This document shows positions 1-6,410 of a DNA stretch of 12,023 bases, one piece after another. The stretch spans positions 1-12,023 of the forward strand of contig WLCR01000016.1 in the NCBI GenBank assembly GCA_009705235.1, in the 5' to 3' direction. Every line of letters begins with the position of its first letter. Positions within the stretch are counted from its first letter, which is position 1. Made by a program: the position numbers and the translations under genes. This DNA comes from Actinomycetota bacterium (GTDB lineage: Bacteria; Actinomycetota; Actinomycetes; Nanopelagicales; Nanopelagicaceae). The notes below the pieces were generated by a model. The model made no database searches. It saw only the letters and a list, made by a program, of their open reading frames with translations, and was not told the origin of the DNA.

Positions 1-842
1 AAGAGCCAAACAAGGGTGTTAACCCTGATGAGGTTGTTGCAGTTGGTGCATCCCTTCAAGCCGGTGTTTTAAAGGGTGAAGTAAAGGATGTATTGCTGCT
101 AGATGTAACTCCGCTGTCACTTGGTATCGAAACCAAGGGTGGCGTTATGACACGTTTAATCGAGCGCAACACAACGATTCCTACAAAGCGCAGTGAAGTG
201 TTTACAACAGCTGATGACAATCAGCCTGCTGTACAGATTCAGGCATACCAAGGTGAACGTGAAATGGCTGCTTACAACAAGAAGCTAGGAATGTTCGAAC
301 TAACAGGTTTGCCACCAGCACCACGTGGAGTTCCACAAATCGAAGTTACTTTTGACATCGACGCAAACGGAATTGTTCATGTGTCTGCAAAGGATCTAGG
401 AACAGGCAAAGAGCAGAGCATGACTATCACAGGTGGATCTGCACTGAACAAAGATGAAATCGCGCGCATGATGGCTGATGCCGAATCACACGCTGAAGAA
501 GATCGTCAGCGTAAGGAAGAAGCAGAGATCCGCAACGCTGGAGATTCACTGCTGTACTCAACTGAAAAGTTCATCAAGGACAACGAGGAAAAATTGTCAC
601 AAGGTGATGCTCTTGAGAAGAAGACAGAGACAGAGGCTGCTCTAGAAGAGTTGAAGACCGCACTCGGTGGTTCAAACTACGAAATGATTAAGTCAGCAAC
701 TGAGAAGGTTGCAACAGTTAGCCAAGCACTTGGCTCTGCTTTATACGCAGCCGGCGCAGCAGCTGAAGGCGAAGCCGCTGGATCTGCTCCTCAAGAAGAT
801 GGTGTGGAAGATGCCGAAATCATTGATGAAGAAGCGAAATGA
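1..842 (+). CDS. dnaK: Chaperone protein DnaK (Hsp70), C-terminal part, 5' end outside window
   Basis: ATP-dependent Hsp70 chaperone that binds unfolded cytosolic polypeptides. The reading frame is already open at base 3 and gives about 279 residues. It begins at the end of the nucleotide-binding domain ([17 protein letters not shown]). The interdomain linker [18 protein letters not shown] follows, then the beta-sandwich substrate-binding domain ([37 protein letters not shown]). The alpha-helical lid comes next, with an Ala/Gly-rich tail ending in the acidic [11 protein letters not shown], close to the usual EEVD-like actinobacterial terminus. These motifs are diagnostic. It is the first gene seen of the dnaK-grpE-dnaJ-hspR operon, and its TGA stop overlaps the grpE ATG (ATGA at 839-842). 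HspR control through a HAIR operator is expected upstream of dnaK, outside the window. Confidence 0.98.
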   Translation, partial: EPNKGVNPDEVVAVGASLQAGVLKGEVKDVLLLDVTPLSLGIETKGGVMTRLIERNTTIPTKRSEVFTTADDNQPAVQIQAYQGEREMAAYNKKLGMFELTGLPPAPRGVPQIEVTFDIDANGIVHVSAKDLGTGKEQSMTITGGSALNKDEIARMMADAESHAEEDRQRKEEAEIRNAGDSLLYSTEKFIKDNEEKLSQGDALEKKTETEAALEELKTALGGSNYEMIKSATEKVATVSQALGSALYAAGAAAEGEAAGSAPQEDGVEDAEIIDEEAK

Positions 843-1315
843 GCGAAGAAACAACTGAACAAGTAGTAGAAGATGTTGTTGAACCGGGTCAAGAAATTGA
901 CCCGGTTGCAACGCTGACATCTGACTTACAACGCCTGCAAGCAGAGTATGCAAATTACCGAAAGCGTGTAGAACGCGATCGCGCAGTTGCACATGAAAGC
1001 GCAGTCGGTGCTGTTCTGACAGAGCTATTGGCGCTACTTGATGATGTTGACCGTGCAGAACAACATGGTGAACTATCTGGTGGCTTTAAAGCAGTAGCAG
1101 ATCAGCTAAATTCAATAACTTCTCGCATTGGGCTAGAAAAGTACGGCACTGAAGGTGAAGCCTTTGACCCACAGATTCATGAAGCGTTAATGCATGAAGA
1201 GTCTGCAGAGGTTTCAGTACCGACTGCATCTAAGATTTTGCAATCAGGGTACAAATACAAAGAACGCATTTTGCGTCCTGCACGTGTTGCAGTAACAGAT
1301 CCAGCGGGAGCGTAA
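839..1315 (+). CDS. grpE: Nucleotide exchange factor GrpE
   Basis: GrpE drives release of ADP from DnaK and so resets the chaperone cycle; it works as a dimer in the cytosol. The protein has 158 residues. An acidic, disordered N-terminus (1-24) is followed by the long dimerising coiled coil with the hallmark [16 protein letters not shown] (33-48), and then by the C-terminal beta domain. The latter contains [14 protein letters not shown] (109-122) and the closing signature [24 protein letters not shown] (split over residues 127-150). The ATG at 839 overlaps the dnaK stop in an ATGA arrangement, implying translational coupling. It is slightly shorter than many actinobacterial GrpE proteins, mainly in the disordered N-terminus. 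Confidence 0.97.
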   Translation: MSEETTEQVVEDVVEPGQEIDPVATLTSDLQRLQAEYANYRKRVERDRAVAHESAVGAVLTELLALLDDVDRAEQHGELSGGFKAVADQLNSITSRIGLEKYGTEGEAFDPQIHEALMHEESAEVSVPTASKILQSGYKYKERILRPARVAVTDPAGA

Positions 1316-1321
1316 TTTCAC

Positions 1322-2242
1322 ATGGCAGCCAAAGATCTATATGAAAAGGATTTTTACAAAGTCCTAGGAGTAGATAAGAAGGCTGCTGCCGATGAAATAA
1401 AAAAGAAGTATCGCGCTCTTGCTCGAGATCTACACCCCGATAAAACAAAAGGTGATGCTGCTAAAGAAGAAAAGTTTAAAGCGGTTTCTGAAGCCTATGA
1501 AATCTTGTCTGATGCTAAAAAGCGTGCTGAATACGATGAAGCTCGAACTTTGTTTGAAAGAGGCGGTTTCCGGGCACCACAAGGTGGTGGCTTTCAAGGT
1601 GGAGATTTCAGCGATGTATTTGGCGGCGGAAATCCACAAGATATTTTTGCAAACCTCTTTGGTGGTGGCGGACGTCGTGGTCCCCGCAAAGGTCAAGATT
1701 TACAAACAGAAGCAACAATTACATTTCGTGAATCAGTATTTGGAACAACACTTGATCTGCGCTTAGCAACAGATAGAGGCCAAGCACAAAATATCTCAGC
1801 ACGCGTTCCAACTGGCGTTAATGATGGGGCAAAGATTCGCGTTAAAGGTAAAGGTGCACAAGGTGAAGCAGGTCCAGGTGATTTGTTTATTCAACTGCAT
1901 GTAAAACCCCACCCAATTTTTTCTCGTAAAGGTGAAAACTTAACGATCACTGTGCCAGTTACCTTTGCTGAAGCTGCGTTAGGTGCTGACATAAAGGTGC
2001 CAACAATGGCTGGTGATGATGTAACAGTTCGTATTGCACCCGGAACTCCTAACGGCCGCACCTTGCGCGTAAAGGGTCGTGGCATCGTAAAAGGCAGTGT
2101 TACAGGCGACTTATTGGTCACCGTAGAAGTTCAGGTGCCACAGCGCGTTGATGGAAAAGCATTGGAAGCACTGAAACAATTCGCCGAAGAAACATCTAGT
2201 GAAGATGTTCGGGCTGACTTTGTAAGTAAGGCGAAGATATGA
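1322..2242 (+). CDS. dnaJ: J-domain co-chaperone of the dnaK operon, class B (no zinc finger)
   Basis: It stimulates DnaK ATP hydrolysis and delivers clients. The protein has 306 residues. The J domain spans about 8-73 with the invariant HPD at 38-40 (DLHPDK). A Gly/Phe-rich linker covers about 81-124, and the two C-terminal client-binding beta domains about 127-200 and 205-275 (ARVPTGVNDGAKIRVKGKG, PHPIFSRKGENL). The four CXXCXGXG zinc-binding repeats of classical DnaJ are absent. Where they would sit, residues 150-160 form a short link, and the whole protein contains no cysteine. It is therefore a class B, CbpA-like J-protein in the position where other actinobacteria carry zinc-finger DnaJ1. 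It starts 6 bases after grpE, with a GGGAG-like ribosome site at 1306-1310. Its stop overlaps the hspR start (ATGA, 2239-2242). A zinc-finger DnaJ may exist elsewhere in the genome. Confidence 0.95.
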   Translation: MAAKDLYEKDFYKVLGVDKKAAADEIKKKYRALARDLHPDKTKGDAAKEEKFKAVSEAYEILSDAKKRAEYDEARTLFERGGFRAPQGGGFQGGDFSDVFGGGNPQDIFANLFGGGGRRGPRKGQDLQTEATITFRESVFGTTLDLRLATDRGQAQNISARVPTGVNDGAKIRVKGKGAQGEAGPGDLFIQLHVKPHPIFSRKGENLTITVPVTFAEAALGADIKVPTMAGDDVTVRIAPGTPNGRTLRVKGRGIVKGSVTGDLLVTVEVQVPQRVDGKALEALKQFAEETSSEDVRADFVSKAKI

Positions 2243-2622
2243 GCATCGAAAACAACAACCCGCCAGATGATGATGCTGGTGTTTATGTCATATCCGTCGC
2301 CGCTGAAATTTCTGGGATGCATCCACAAACATTGCGTCAGTACGACAAGTTAGGTTTAGTTTCTCCATCTCGCACAGAAGGTCGCAATCGCCGTTATTCC
2401 CTGCGAGATATTGCCTTGTTGCGTGCAGTTCAAAAACTTGTTGGCGAAGGAATTAACCACGCAGGTATCAAACGGATTATTGAATTAGAATCAGCGGTTG
2501 CAAATATGGCTGTTGAAGTTGCACAACTGCGAATCGAGGTTAACGCTTTGATTGAGCAAAACCCACCTAAAGGTTTAGTTACACGTCGTAAAACTGAAGT
2601 AATAATCTATAAAGAAGATTAA
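2239..2622 (+). CDS. hspR: Heat-shock repressor HspR (MerR family)
   Basis: HspR is the autoregulatory repressor of the actinobacterial dnaK operon. It binds HAIR inverted repeats, with DnaK as co-repressor in characterised species. The 127-residue protein has an N-terminal MerR-type winged helix: VISVAAEISGMHPQTLRQYD (17-36) is the helix-turn-helix, and LGLVSPSRTEGRNRRYSLRDI (from 38) the wing. A helical segment follows at about 60-107 (AVQKLVGEGINHAGIKRII, then a heptad-like ELESAVANMAVEVAQLRIEV). There are no cysteines, so metal or thiol sensing of the kind known in other MerR proteins is unlikely. It is the last gene of the operon and is coupled to dnaJ by an ATGA overlap. Its TAA stop is interleaved with the stop of the opposing DUF1501 gene at TTAA 2619-2622. 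The operator itself is not in this window. Confidence 0.96.
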   Translation: MSIENNNPPDDDAGVYVISVAAEISGMHPQTLRQYDKLGLVSPSRTEGRNRRYSLRDIALLRAVQKLVGEGINHAGIKRIIELESAVANMAVEVAQLRIEVNALIEQNPPKGLVTRRKTEVIIYKED

Positions 2623-3851
2623 TTCATACAGTTAATTCGTCCAGCCCATGTTCCTAATGTTGGGCCAACCGGTGACTTCAAAACCTTTTCAATAACAGTG
2701 GCGTAAACATCGCGGAAATCGGTAGTAACTGCCAAATCACCTTTATACAAATTCTTGAGTGATGGCTGCTCTCCATAAAAACCACCCTTGACTGAGTTAC
2801 CAACAATAAACATTGGTCCTGCAGTTCCGTGATCGGTTCCATCTGATCCATTACCAAGAACACGACGACCAAATTCGCTGTAAACCATGATGGTCACATC
2901 ATTGCTTCTGGTCGTCGCTTTTAACTGACCCATAAATCGTGACAAAGAATCTGAAACAGTTCCGAGCAATGATGCTTGAGCATTTGCTTCATTAGCGTGG
3001 GTATCGAAACCACCGAGGGAGACAGACCAGACCTTGGTAGGTGCACCTGCAGCAATTAGTTTTGCCACAACATCTAACTGCTGAGCCAAATTGCTATCTC
3101 CGCCAGCGTTTCCGCCATTACTTGTAGGCAGATCAGGGTCAACTGGGGCCGGTGCTTTAAGCACTGGCTGCACACTCGTGGAGACAGAAAATAGATTGCG
3201 CATAGAAGTTGCTGCAGCAGCCATCAACTTTGAATCCTTAGCAACAGGCTTTGAAAGCTTTAGACACTGCGATGCTAAATCTCCTTTAGGAATAATTAAT
3301 CCGCCAAGTGGGAGAGCAGAGCCTGAACGCTTTGCACCGGCAAGAAGTGGTGGCAGAACAGAACCTAAAGAGATCGCAAGCATTGAATCTTCGGGTTGTG
3401 AATCAACCCAACGGCCAAGCCAGCCAGTTGAAATATGTTTTGCAGGAGATGCCGTTTGCCACTTAGCCATCGATGAAAAGTGGGAATGATCTGGATTGGG
3501 ATAACCAACACCACGAACAATTGCTACCTTGTTTTGATCCCACAAAGATTTCAAACCCTTCATTGCAGGATTCAAAGCGAGTTCTGCATTTAGCGGCAGG
3601 ACAACTTCTTGTTTGTATGCAAGCTCTGGTCGTAATGAGTAATACAAAGGATCTGTATACGGAACAACAGTGTTTAATCCATCATTACCACCATACAAAG
3701 TAACAACTACAAGAATCGGAGTATTTGCAGGCAGCGGTCGATCAATTGCAGCTTGTGCGATCTCATTAATACTAAGCAATGGTGCTGCTGCGCCAACGGC
3801 GACCGCACCTGTTGTTAGCTTAAGAAACTTTCTTCTGGTTACTGTATCCAT
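2619..3851 (-). CDS. DUF1501 family protein with twin-arginine export signal
   Basis: The 410-residue protein starts at ATG 3851-3849. The N-terminus TRRKFLKLTTGAVAVGAAA is a clear twin-arginine (Tat) signal: RRKFLK at 6-11, a hydrophobic stretch, and a likely AQA|A-type cleavage near 32-35. Family motifs are LYGGNDGLNTVVPY (52-65), DHSHFSSMAKWQTA (121-134), SLGGFDTHANE (278-288), YSEFGRR (324-330) and DGTDHGTAGPMFIVG (337-351). DUF1501 proteins belong to the alkaline phosphatase/sulfatase-like fold. The conserved Asp/His residues (D57, D121, H122, H124, D283, H285, D340, H341) could bind metal, but no reaction is established. It is the downstream gene of a pair with DUF1800, 9 bases apart, with AGGAG (3858-3862) overlapping the upstream stop. 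Tat export implies folding, perhaps with its metal, before secretion. Confidence 0.93.
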   Translation of the reverse strand: MDTVTRRKFLKLTTGAVAVGAAAPLLSINEIAQAAIDRPLPANTPILVVVTLYGGNDGLNTVVPYTDPLYYSLRPELAYKQEVVLPLNAELALNPAMKGLKSLWDQNKVAIVRGVGYPNPDHSHFSSMAKWQTASPAKHISTGWLGRWVDSQPEDSMLAISLGSVLPPLLAGAKRSGSALPLGGLIIPKGDLASQCLKLSKPVAKDSKLMAAAATSMRNLFSVSTSVQPVLKAPAPVDPDLPTSNGGNAGGDSNLAQQLDVVAKLIAAGAPTKVWSVSLGGFDTHANEANAQASLLGTVSDSLSRFMGQLKATTRSNDVTIMVYSEFGRRVLGNGSDGTDHGTAGPMFIVGNSVKGGFYGEQPSLKNLYKGDLAVTTDFRDVYATVIEKVLKSPVGPTLGTWAGRINCMN

Positions 3852-3857
3852 GATCGT

Positions 3858-3862
3858 CTCCT
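3858..3862 (-). promoter_or_regulatory. Ribosome binding site of the DUF1501 gene
   Basis: On the minus strand AGGAG lies 6 bases before the DUF1501 ATG and overlaps the TAG stop (3863-3861) of the DUF1800 gene. This fixes the DUF1501 start and indicates translation from a shared transcript. Confidence 0.75.
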
Positions 3863-5159
3863 ATGCACTCACGATAAATTCGGGGCTACACAATGCAAGT
3901 AATGCAAACTGCGCAGGATCAGCTAGCGATGCGCGCAATGTTGACTGAGTTCGTGGACTCCATTCGGCAACACCTAACCAATCCGCACTCTTTGCTACAC
4001 GCGATCCCACGGGAATCTCTTTTAATGCACGAAGATCACTTTGTTTAATTAACCAGGCAGCAAATGCGATTCGGTACTGCGCTGTTGCAGAGGACAACCA
4101 CGCTTCGGCAGCTGGCCAACCACTTACATTTGGAGGGGTAAAAGGAACTTGGCCCAACTTGTCTAAGTAATTAAATAGTTGTCCAGGTGTCTTTAGATTT
4201 GATGGTGTTAGCTCTAAGGCTCTGCACGCAGCAATAAACCATTCGACAGGGGCCTTAACTAAATCATTCTTGGGGTCTCTCATTGCTGGATCATTTGCCA
4301 TTGCAGTAACCGCAGCAGAAATATCTCGAGCAGCAAAGGCGTTCTTTGCAGCAAAAGTTGATGGCATAGTTTCGGTGCTTGAAATAAATCGGTACCACAA
4401 ACGCTCTGCAATAAATGTTGCGTTATCTTGACGTGCTACTAAGAAATCTGAGAGCGATTCGCCGGTAAAAGGCTGAGTAGTTCCTAAAATGGTAATTGGG
4501 GTTGCATCATGGCGTTTTGCGTTGAAAGTCACTACACCACTGCTCTTTTCAACCTGATATCCAGTTAATGCACGTGCTGCCGCTTTTACATCATCTTCGG
4601 TATAGCGATCAACTCCTAGAACAAAGAGTTCCATTAGTTCGCGTCCTAAATTTTCATTAGGAGATTTTGCTGTGCTTTCTTGTCCATCTAACCAAAACTG
4701 TAAAGCAGCATCATTTATCATGGCGCGCGACATAGTTTTAAAATTACCTAAACAGTGTGCACGCAATGTTTTGTTTTGAATATAGAGCGGCATTGCATAA
4801 TTAAGTTTTTGAATCGAAGTTGCCCAGTGACCGTGCCAAAACCATGTCATTCGTTCTGTTAATCCGTGATCACTTAACGCCATGCGATCTAGCCACCACA
4901 ACGTCAATTGTTGCGATTGATATCTAAGTGCAATTGAAAAGGGAACAATCTCTTTTGAGTTAGCTGCAGGACGTTTTCCTAAATCAGTTATTTCAGGGTC
5001 AACAACTTGCGCCGCACCCGCATCAACAGCCGGAACAGTCAAAACCTTTGTGCGCGTTGCCGCGACACCACTTTTGAGAGCTTGTGCATATTCGCCAGGA
5101 CGTGGCCCAAAGCCAAAGCGCTGCAACAATCGTGAGGTTTCTAATCTCTGTTCATTCAT
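3861..5159 (-). CDS. DUF1800 family protein
   Basis: The 432-residue protein is called from ATG 5159-5157. Family motifs are all present: LLQRFGFGPRPGEY (11-24), MTWFWHGHWATS (104-115), NENLGRELMELFVLG (168-182) with YTEDDVKAAARALTGY (186-201), VEWFIAACRAL (305-315) and PPNVSGWPAAEAWLSS (342-357). The function is unknown. DUF1800 and DUF1501 genes are recurrent neighbours in bacteria, and here they form a two-gene operon with DUF1800 first. No signal peptide is visible from the chosen start, whereas its partner has a Tat signal. An upstream in-frame GTG (5213) would add 18 residues and overlap pyrE by 10 bases. The ATG is preferred because a TACAGT box lies 6 bases before it and no ribosome site is visible, suggesting a leaderless transcript. 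Confidence 0.9.
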   Translation of the reverse strand: MNEQRLETSRLLQRFGFGPRPGEYAQALKSGVAATRTKVLTVPAVDAGAAQVVDPEITDLGKRPAANSKEIVPFSIALRYQSQQLTLWWLDRMALSDHGLTERMTWFWHGHWATSIQKLNYAMPLYIQNKTLRAHCLGNFKTMSRAMINDAALQFWLDGQESTAKSPNENLGRELMELFVLGVDRYTEDDVKAAARALTGYQVEKSSGVVTFNAKRHDATPITILGTTQPFTGESLSDFLVARQDNATFIAERLWYRFISSTETMPSTFAAKNAFAARDISAAVTAMANDPAMRDPKNDLVKAPVEWFIAACRALELTPSNLKTPGQLFNYLDKLGQVPFTPPNVSGWPAAEAWLSSATAQYRIAFAAWLIKQSDLRALKEIPVGSRVAKSADWLGVAEWSPRTQSTLRASLADPAQFALLALCSPEFIVSA

Positions 5160-5165
5160 GTCTGC

Positions 5166-5171
5166 ACTGTA
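5166..5171 (-). promoter_or_regulatory. Putative -10 box of the DUF1800-DUF1501 operon (leaderless)
   Basis: On the minus strand TACAGT (a TANNNT box) is followed by 6 bases and then the DUF1800 ATG. That spacing would place the transcript 5' end at or next to the start codon. No Shine-Dalgarno sequence is present between box and start, and the -35 region is weak (TTACCG, 17 bases upstream). It is called by pattern only. Confidence 0.45.
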
Positions 5172-5191
5172 GAGAAGGTTGGTCGCCACGG

Positions 5192-5197
5192 TAAGGT
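5192..5197 (+). promoter_or_regulatory. Putative -10 box of pyrE (leaderless)
   Basis: TAAGGT fits TANNNT and sits 6 bases before the pyrE ATG at 5204, so the mRNA would begin at the start codon. The AAGG inside it could instead act as a weak ribosome site 8 bases before the ATG, which is the competing reading. No clear -35 is seen. Confidence 0.4.
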
Positions 5198-5203
5198 TCT
5201 GGC

Positions 5204-5737
5204 ATGAATTCACGCGAAACTCTCAGAGAACAGATCCTTACCAAGGCAGTTGTGCATGGAAAGGTGATTCTTTCTAGCGGTAAAGAGGCGGATTACTACG
5301 TAGATCTTCGTCGCGTCACATTGGATTCACAGGCAGCTCCGCTAGTTGGTCAGGTCATGTTGGATCTTACGAAAGATCTAGATTACGAAGCAGTTGGTGG
5401 ATTAACACTTGGCGCTGATCCTGTTGCAACGGCGATGATGCATGTGGCAGCTGCTCAAGGAAAAAAGATTGATTCTTTTGTAGTTCGCAAAGCTGAAAAA
5501 GCACACGGCTTGCAACGCCGTATTGAAGGACCCGATGTAAAGGGCAAGCGTGTTCTGGCAGTAGAAGACACATCAACAACTGGTGGATCAGTTTTAACCG
5601 CTGTTGAAGCGTTAGTTGAAGCTGGCGCAATCGTTGTTGGTGTGGCTGTAATTGTTGAACGTGGTGCAGAACCAAAAATTAAAGAAGCAGGATATGAATA
5701 CCGCGCTGCATACCAGTTAGCTGACCTAGGGCTTTAA
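5204..5737 (+). CDS. pyrE: Orotate phosphoribosyltransferase
   Basis: It transfers orotate onto PRPP to give orotidine 5'-monophosphate, the fifth step of de novo UMP synthesis, in the cytosol. The 177 residues match the usual short actinobacterial form. The PRPP-binding signature RVLAVEDTSTTGGS is at 116-129. The flexible catalytic loop FVVRKAEKAHG is at 92-102, and the N-terminal orotate-side region HGKVILSSGKEADYYVDLRR at 18-37. The gene stands alone rather than in a pyr operon. It is divergent from the DUF1800 gene (44 bases between starts) and convergent with the DedA gene, sharing the TTAA at 5734-5737 for both stops. Confidence 0.96.
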   Translation: MNSRETLREQILTKAVVHGKVILSSGKEADYYVDLRRVTLDSQAAPLVGQVMLDLTKDLDYEAVGGLTLGADPVATAMMHVAAAQGKKIDSFVVRKAEKAHGLQRRIEGPDVKGKRVLAVEDTSTTGGSVLTAVEALVEAGAIVVGVAVIVERGAEPKIKEAGYEYRAAYQLADLGL

Positions 5738-6375
5738 TTATTTTTAAAACGTTTTGACTGCCACTCTTTAAAGAGCTCAATAAGTACTGGAACAAGGCTT
5801 ACAAAAACAATAAGTCCTATAACCGGCAGCAGGTACTTATCAACCGAACCTTCTAGAACATCGCCCAAAATAAAGCCCAAACCAATAACACCTTGGGTCC
5901 AAATCAATGCACCAACTGCATTCCAGATCATAAATGTCTTCTTTGGAACACCGATAATTCCGCACATTGGATTAATCAGGGTGCGAACAAATGGAACAAA
6001 GCGAGCTAAAACAAGCGCCTTACCAATTCCATACTTAGTAAGCCATTTCTCTGTAGTAGCAACTTTGTGATGGTTAAAGATTCTTCCATCTGGTTTATCA
6101 AATAACTTTTTTCCATATTTTTCACCAAACCAATAGCCAACCGCACTTCCAAAAATTGCAGCAAATGGTGAAAGCGCAAACAACAGGACTGGATCTAACG
6201 AGGCGTTACCCAAAATTGCCGCACCTGATCCCGAGGCAGCGACTCCGGCAATAAAAAGCAATGAATCACCGGGGAAAGCTAGCCCCACCAACAATCCTGT
6301 TTCAGCGAAGATGATCGCCAGAACACCGATCAGACCAAGATCGCCAACAATTGAATGCGCATCGAAAAGGTTCAT
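5734..6375 (-). CDS. DedA family (SNARE-associated / VTT domain) membrane protein
   Basis: DedA-family integral membrane proteins are needed for envelope homeostasis, and some members have been shown to flip lipids. The 213-residue protein has several hydrophobic segments (about 12-33, 38-58, 62-86, 148-172, 183-202). The N-terminal motif FAETGLLVGLAFPGDSLL (23-40) has the conserved Glu and PGD. The C-terminal motif ARFVPFVRTLINPMCGIIGV (124-143) contains the essential-type arginines R125 and R131. The C-terminus is short and basic (KEWQSKRFKNN), cytoplasmic by the positive-inside rule. It starts at ATG 6375-6373 with no ribosome site and a good promoter directly upstream. It is divergent from the GH32 gene. 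The substrate cannot be told from sequence. Confidence 0.93.
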   Translation of the reverse strand: MNLFDAHSIVGDLGLIGVLAIIFAETGLLVGLAFPGDSLLFIAGVAASGSGAAILGNASLDPVLLFALSPFAAIFGSAVGYWFGEKYGKKLFDKPDGRIFNHHKVATTEKWLTKYGIGKALVLARFVPFVRTLINPMCGIIGVPKKTFMIWNAVGALIWTQGVIGLGFILGDVLEGSVDKYLLPVIGLIVFVSLVPVLIELFKEWQSKRFKNN

Positions 6376-6382
6376 GCGGGCG

Positions 6383-6410
6383 AGGTTAGCCTATGATTCC
6401 GCCGTGTCAC
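6383..6410 (-). promoter_or_regulatory. Promoter of the DedA gene, leaderless type
   Basis: On the minus strand, GTGACA (6410-6405; five of six matches to TTGACA) is followed after 16 bases by TAACCT (6388-6383, a TANNNT box). Seven bases later comes the ATG. This is the best sigma-A-like promoter in the window. Its -35 lies over the first codons of the GH32 gene on the other strand, so the two divergent promoters overlap physically. Confidence 0.6.
6392..6397 (+). promoter_or_regulatory. -10 box of the GH32 gene, leaderless GTG start
   Basis: TATGAT (five of six matches to TATAAT) lies 6 bases before GTG 6404-6406. The two other in-frame starts (6311, 6374) lie upstream of it. No ribosome site precedes the GTG. 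The -35 is not convincing. The box supports GTG 6404 as the true start and a leaderless mRNA. Confidence 0.55.

Noticed and set aside
1419..1766. Plus-strand reading frame of 115 residues inside dnaJ
   Set aside because: It is an out-of-frame overlap of the conserved J domain and linker; the Leu/Lys-rich composition has no homology signal.
3091..3489. Plus-strand reading frame of 132 residues opposite the DUF1501 gene
   Set aside because: It is fully antisense to a well-supported gene, has no recognisable motif and no ribosome site; it is a shadow of codon bias.
5160..5213. Longer start for the DUF1800 protein at GTG 5213 (18 extra residues)
   Set aside because: It overlaps the divergent pyrE gene by 10 bases, the added residues do not form a signal peptide, and the family motif begins shortly after the internal ATG at 5159, which has a TANNNT box 6 bases before it.
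6311..6403. Longer starts for the GH32 protein (6311, and ATG 6374)
   Set aside because: Both run into the DedA gene or its start codon and lie upstream of the TATGAT box. GH32 homology begins just after GTG 6404.
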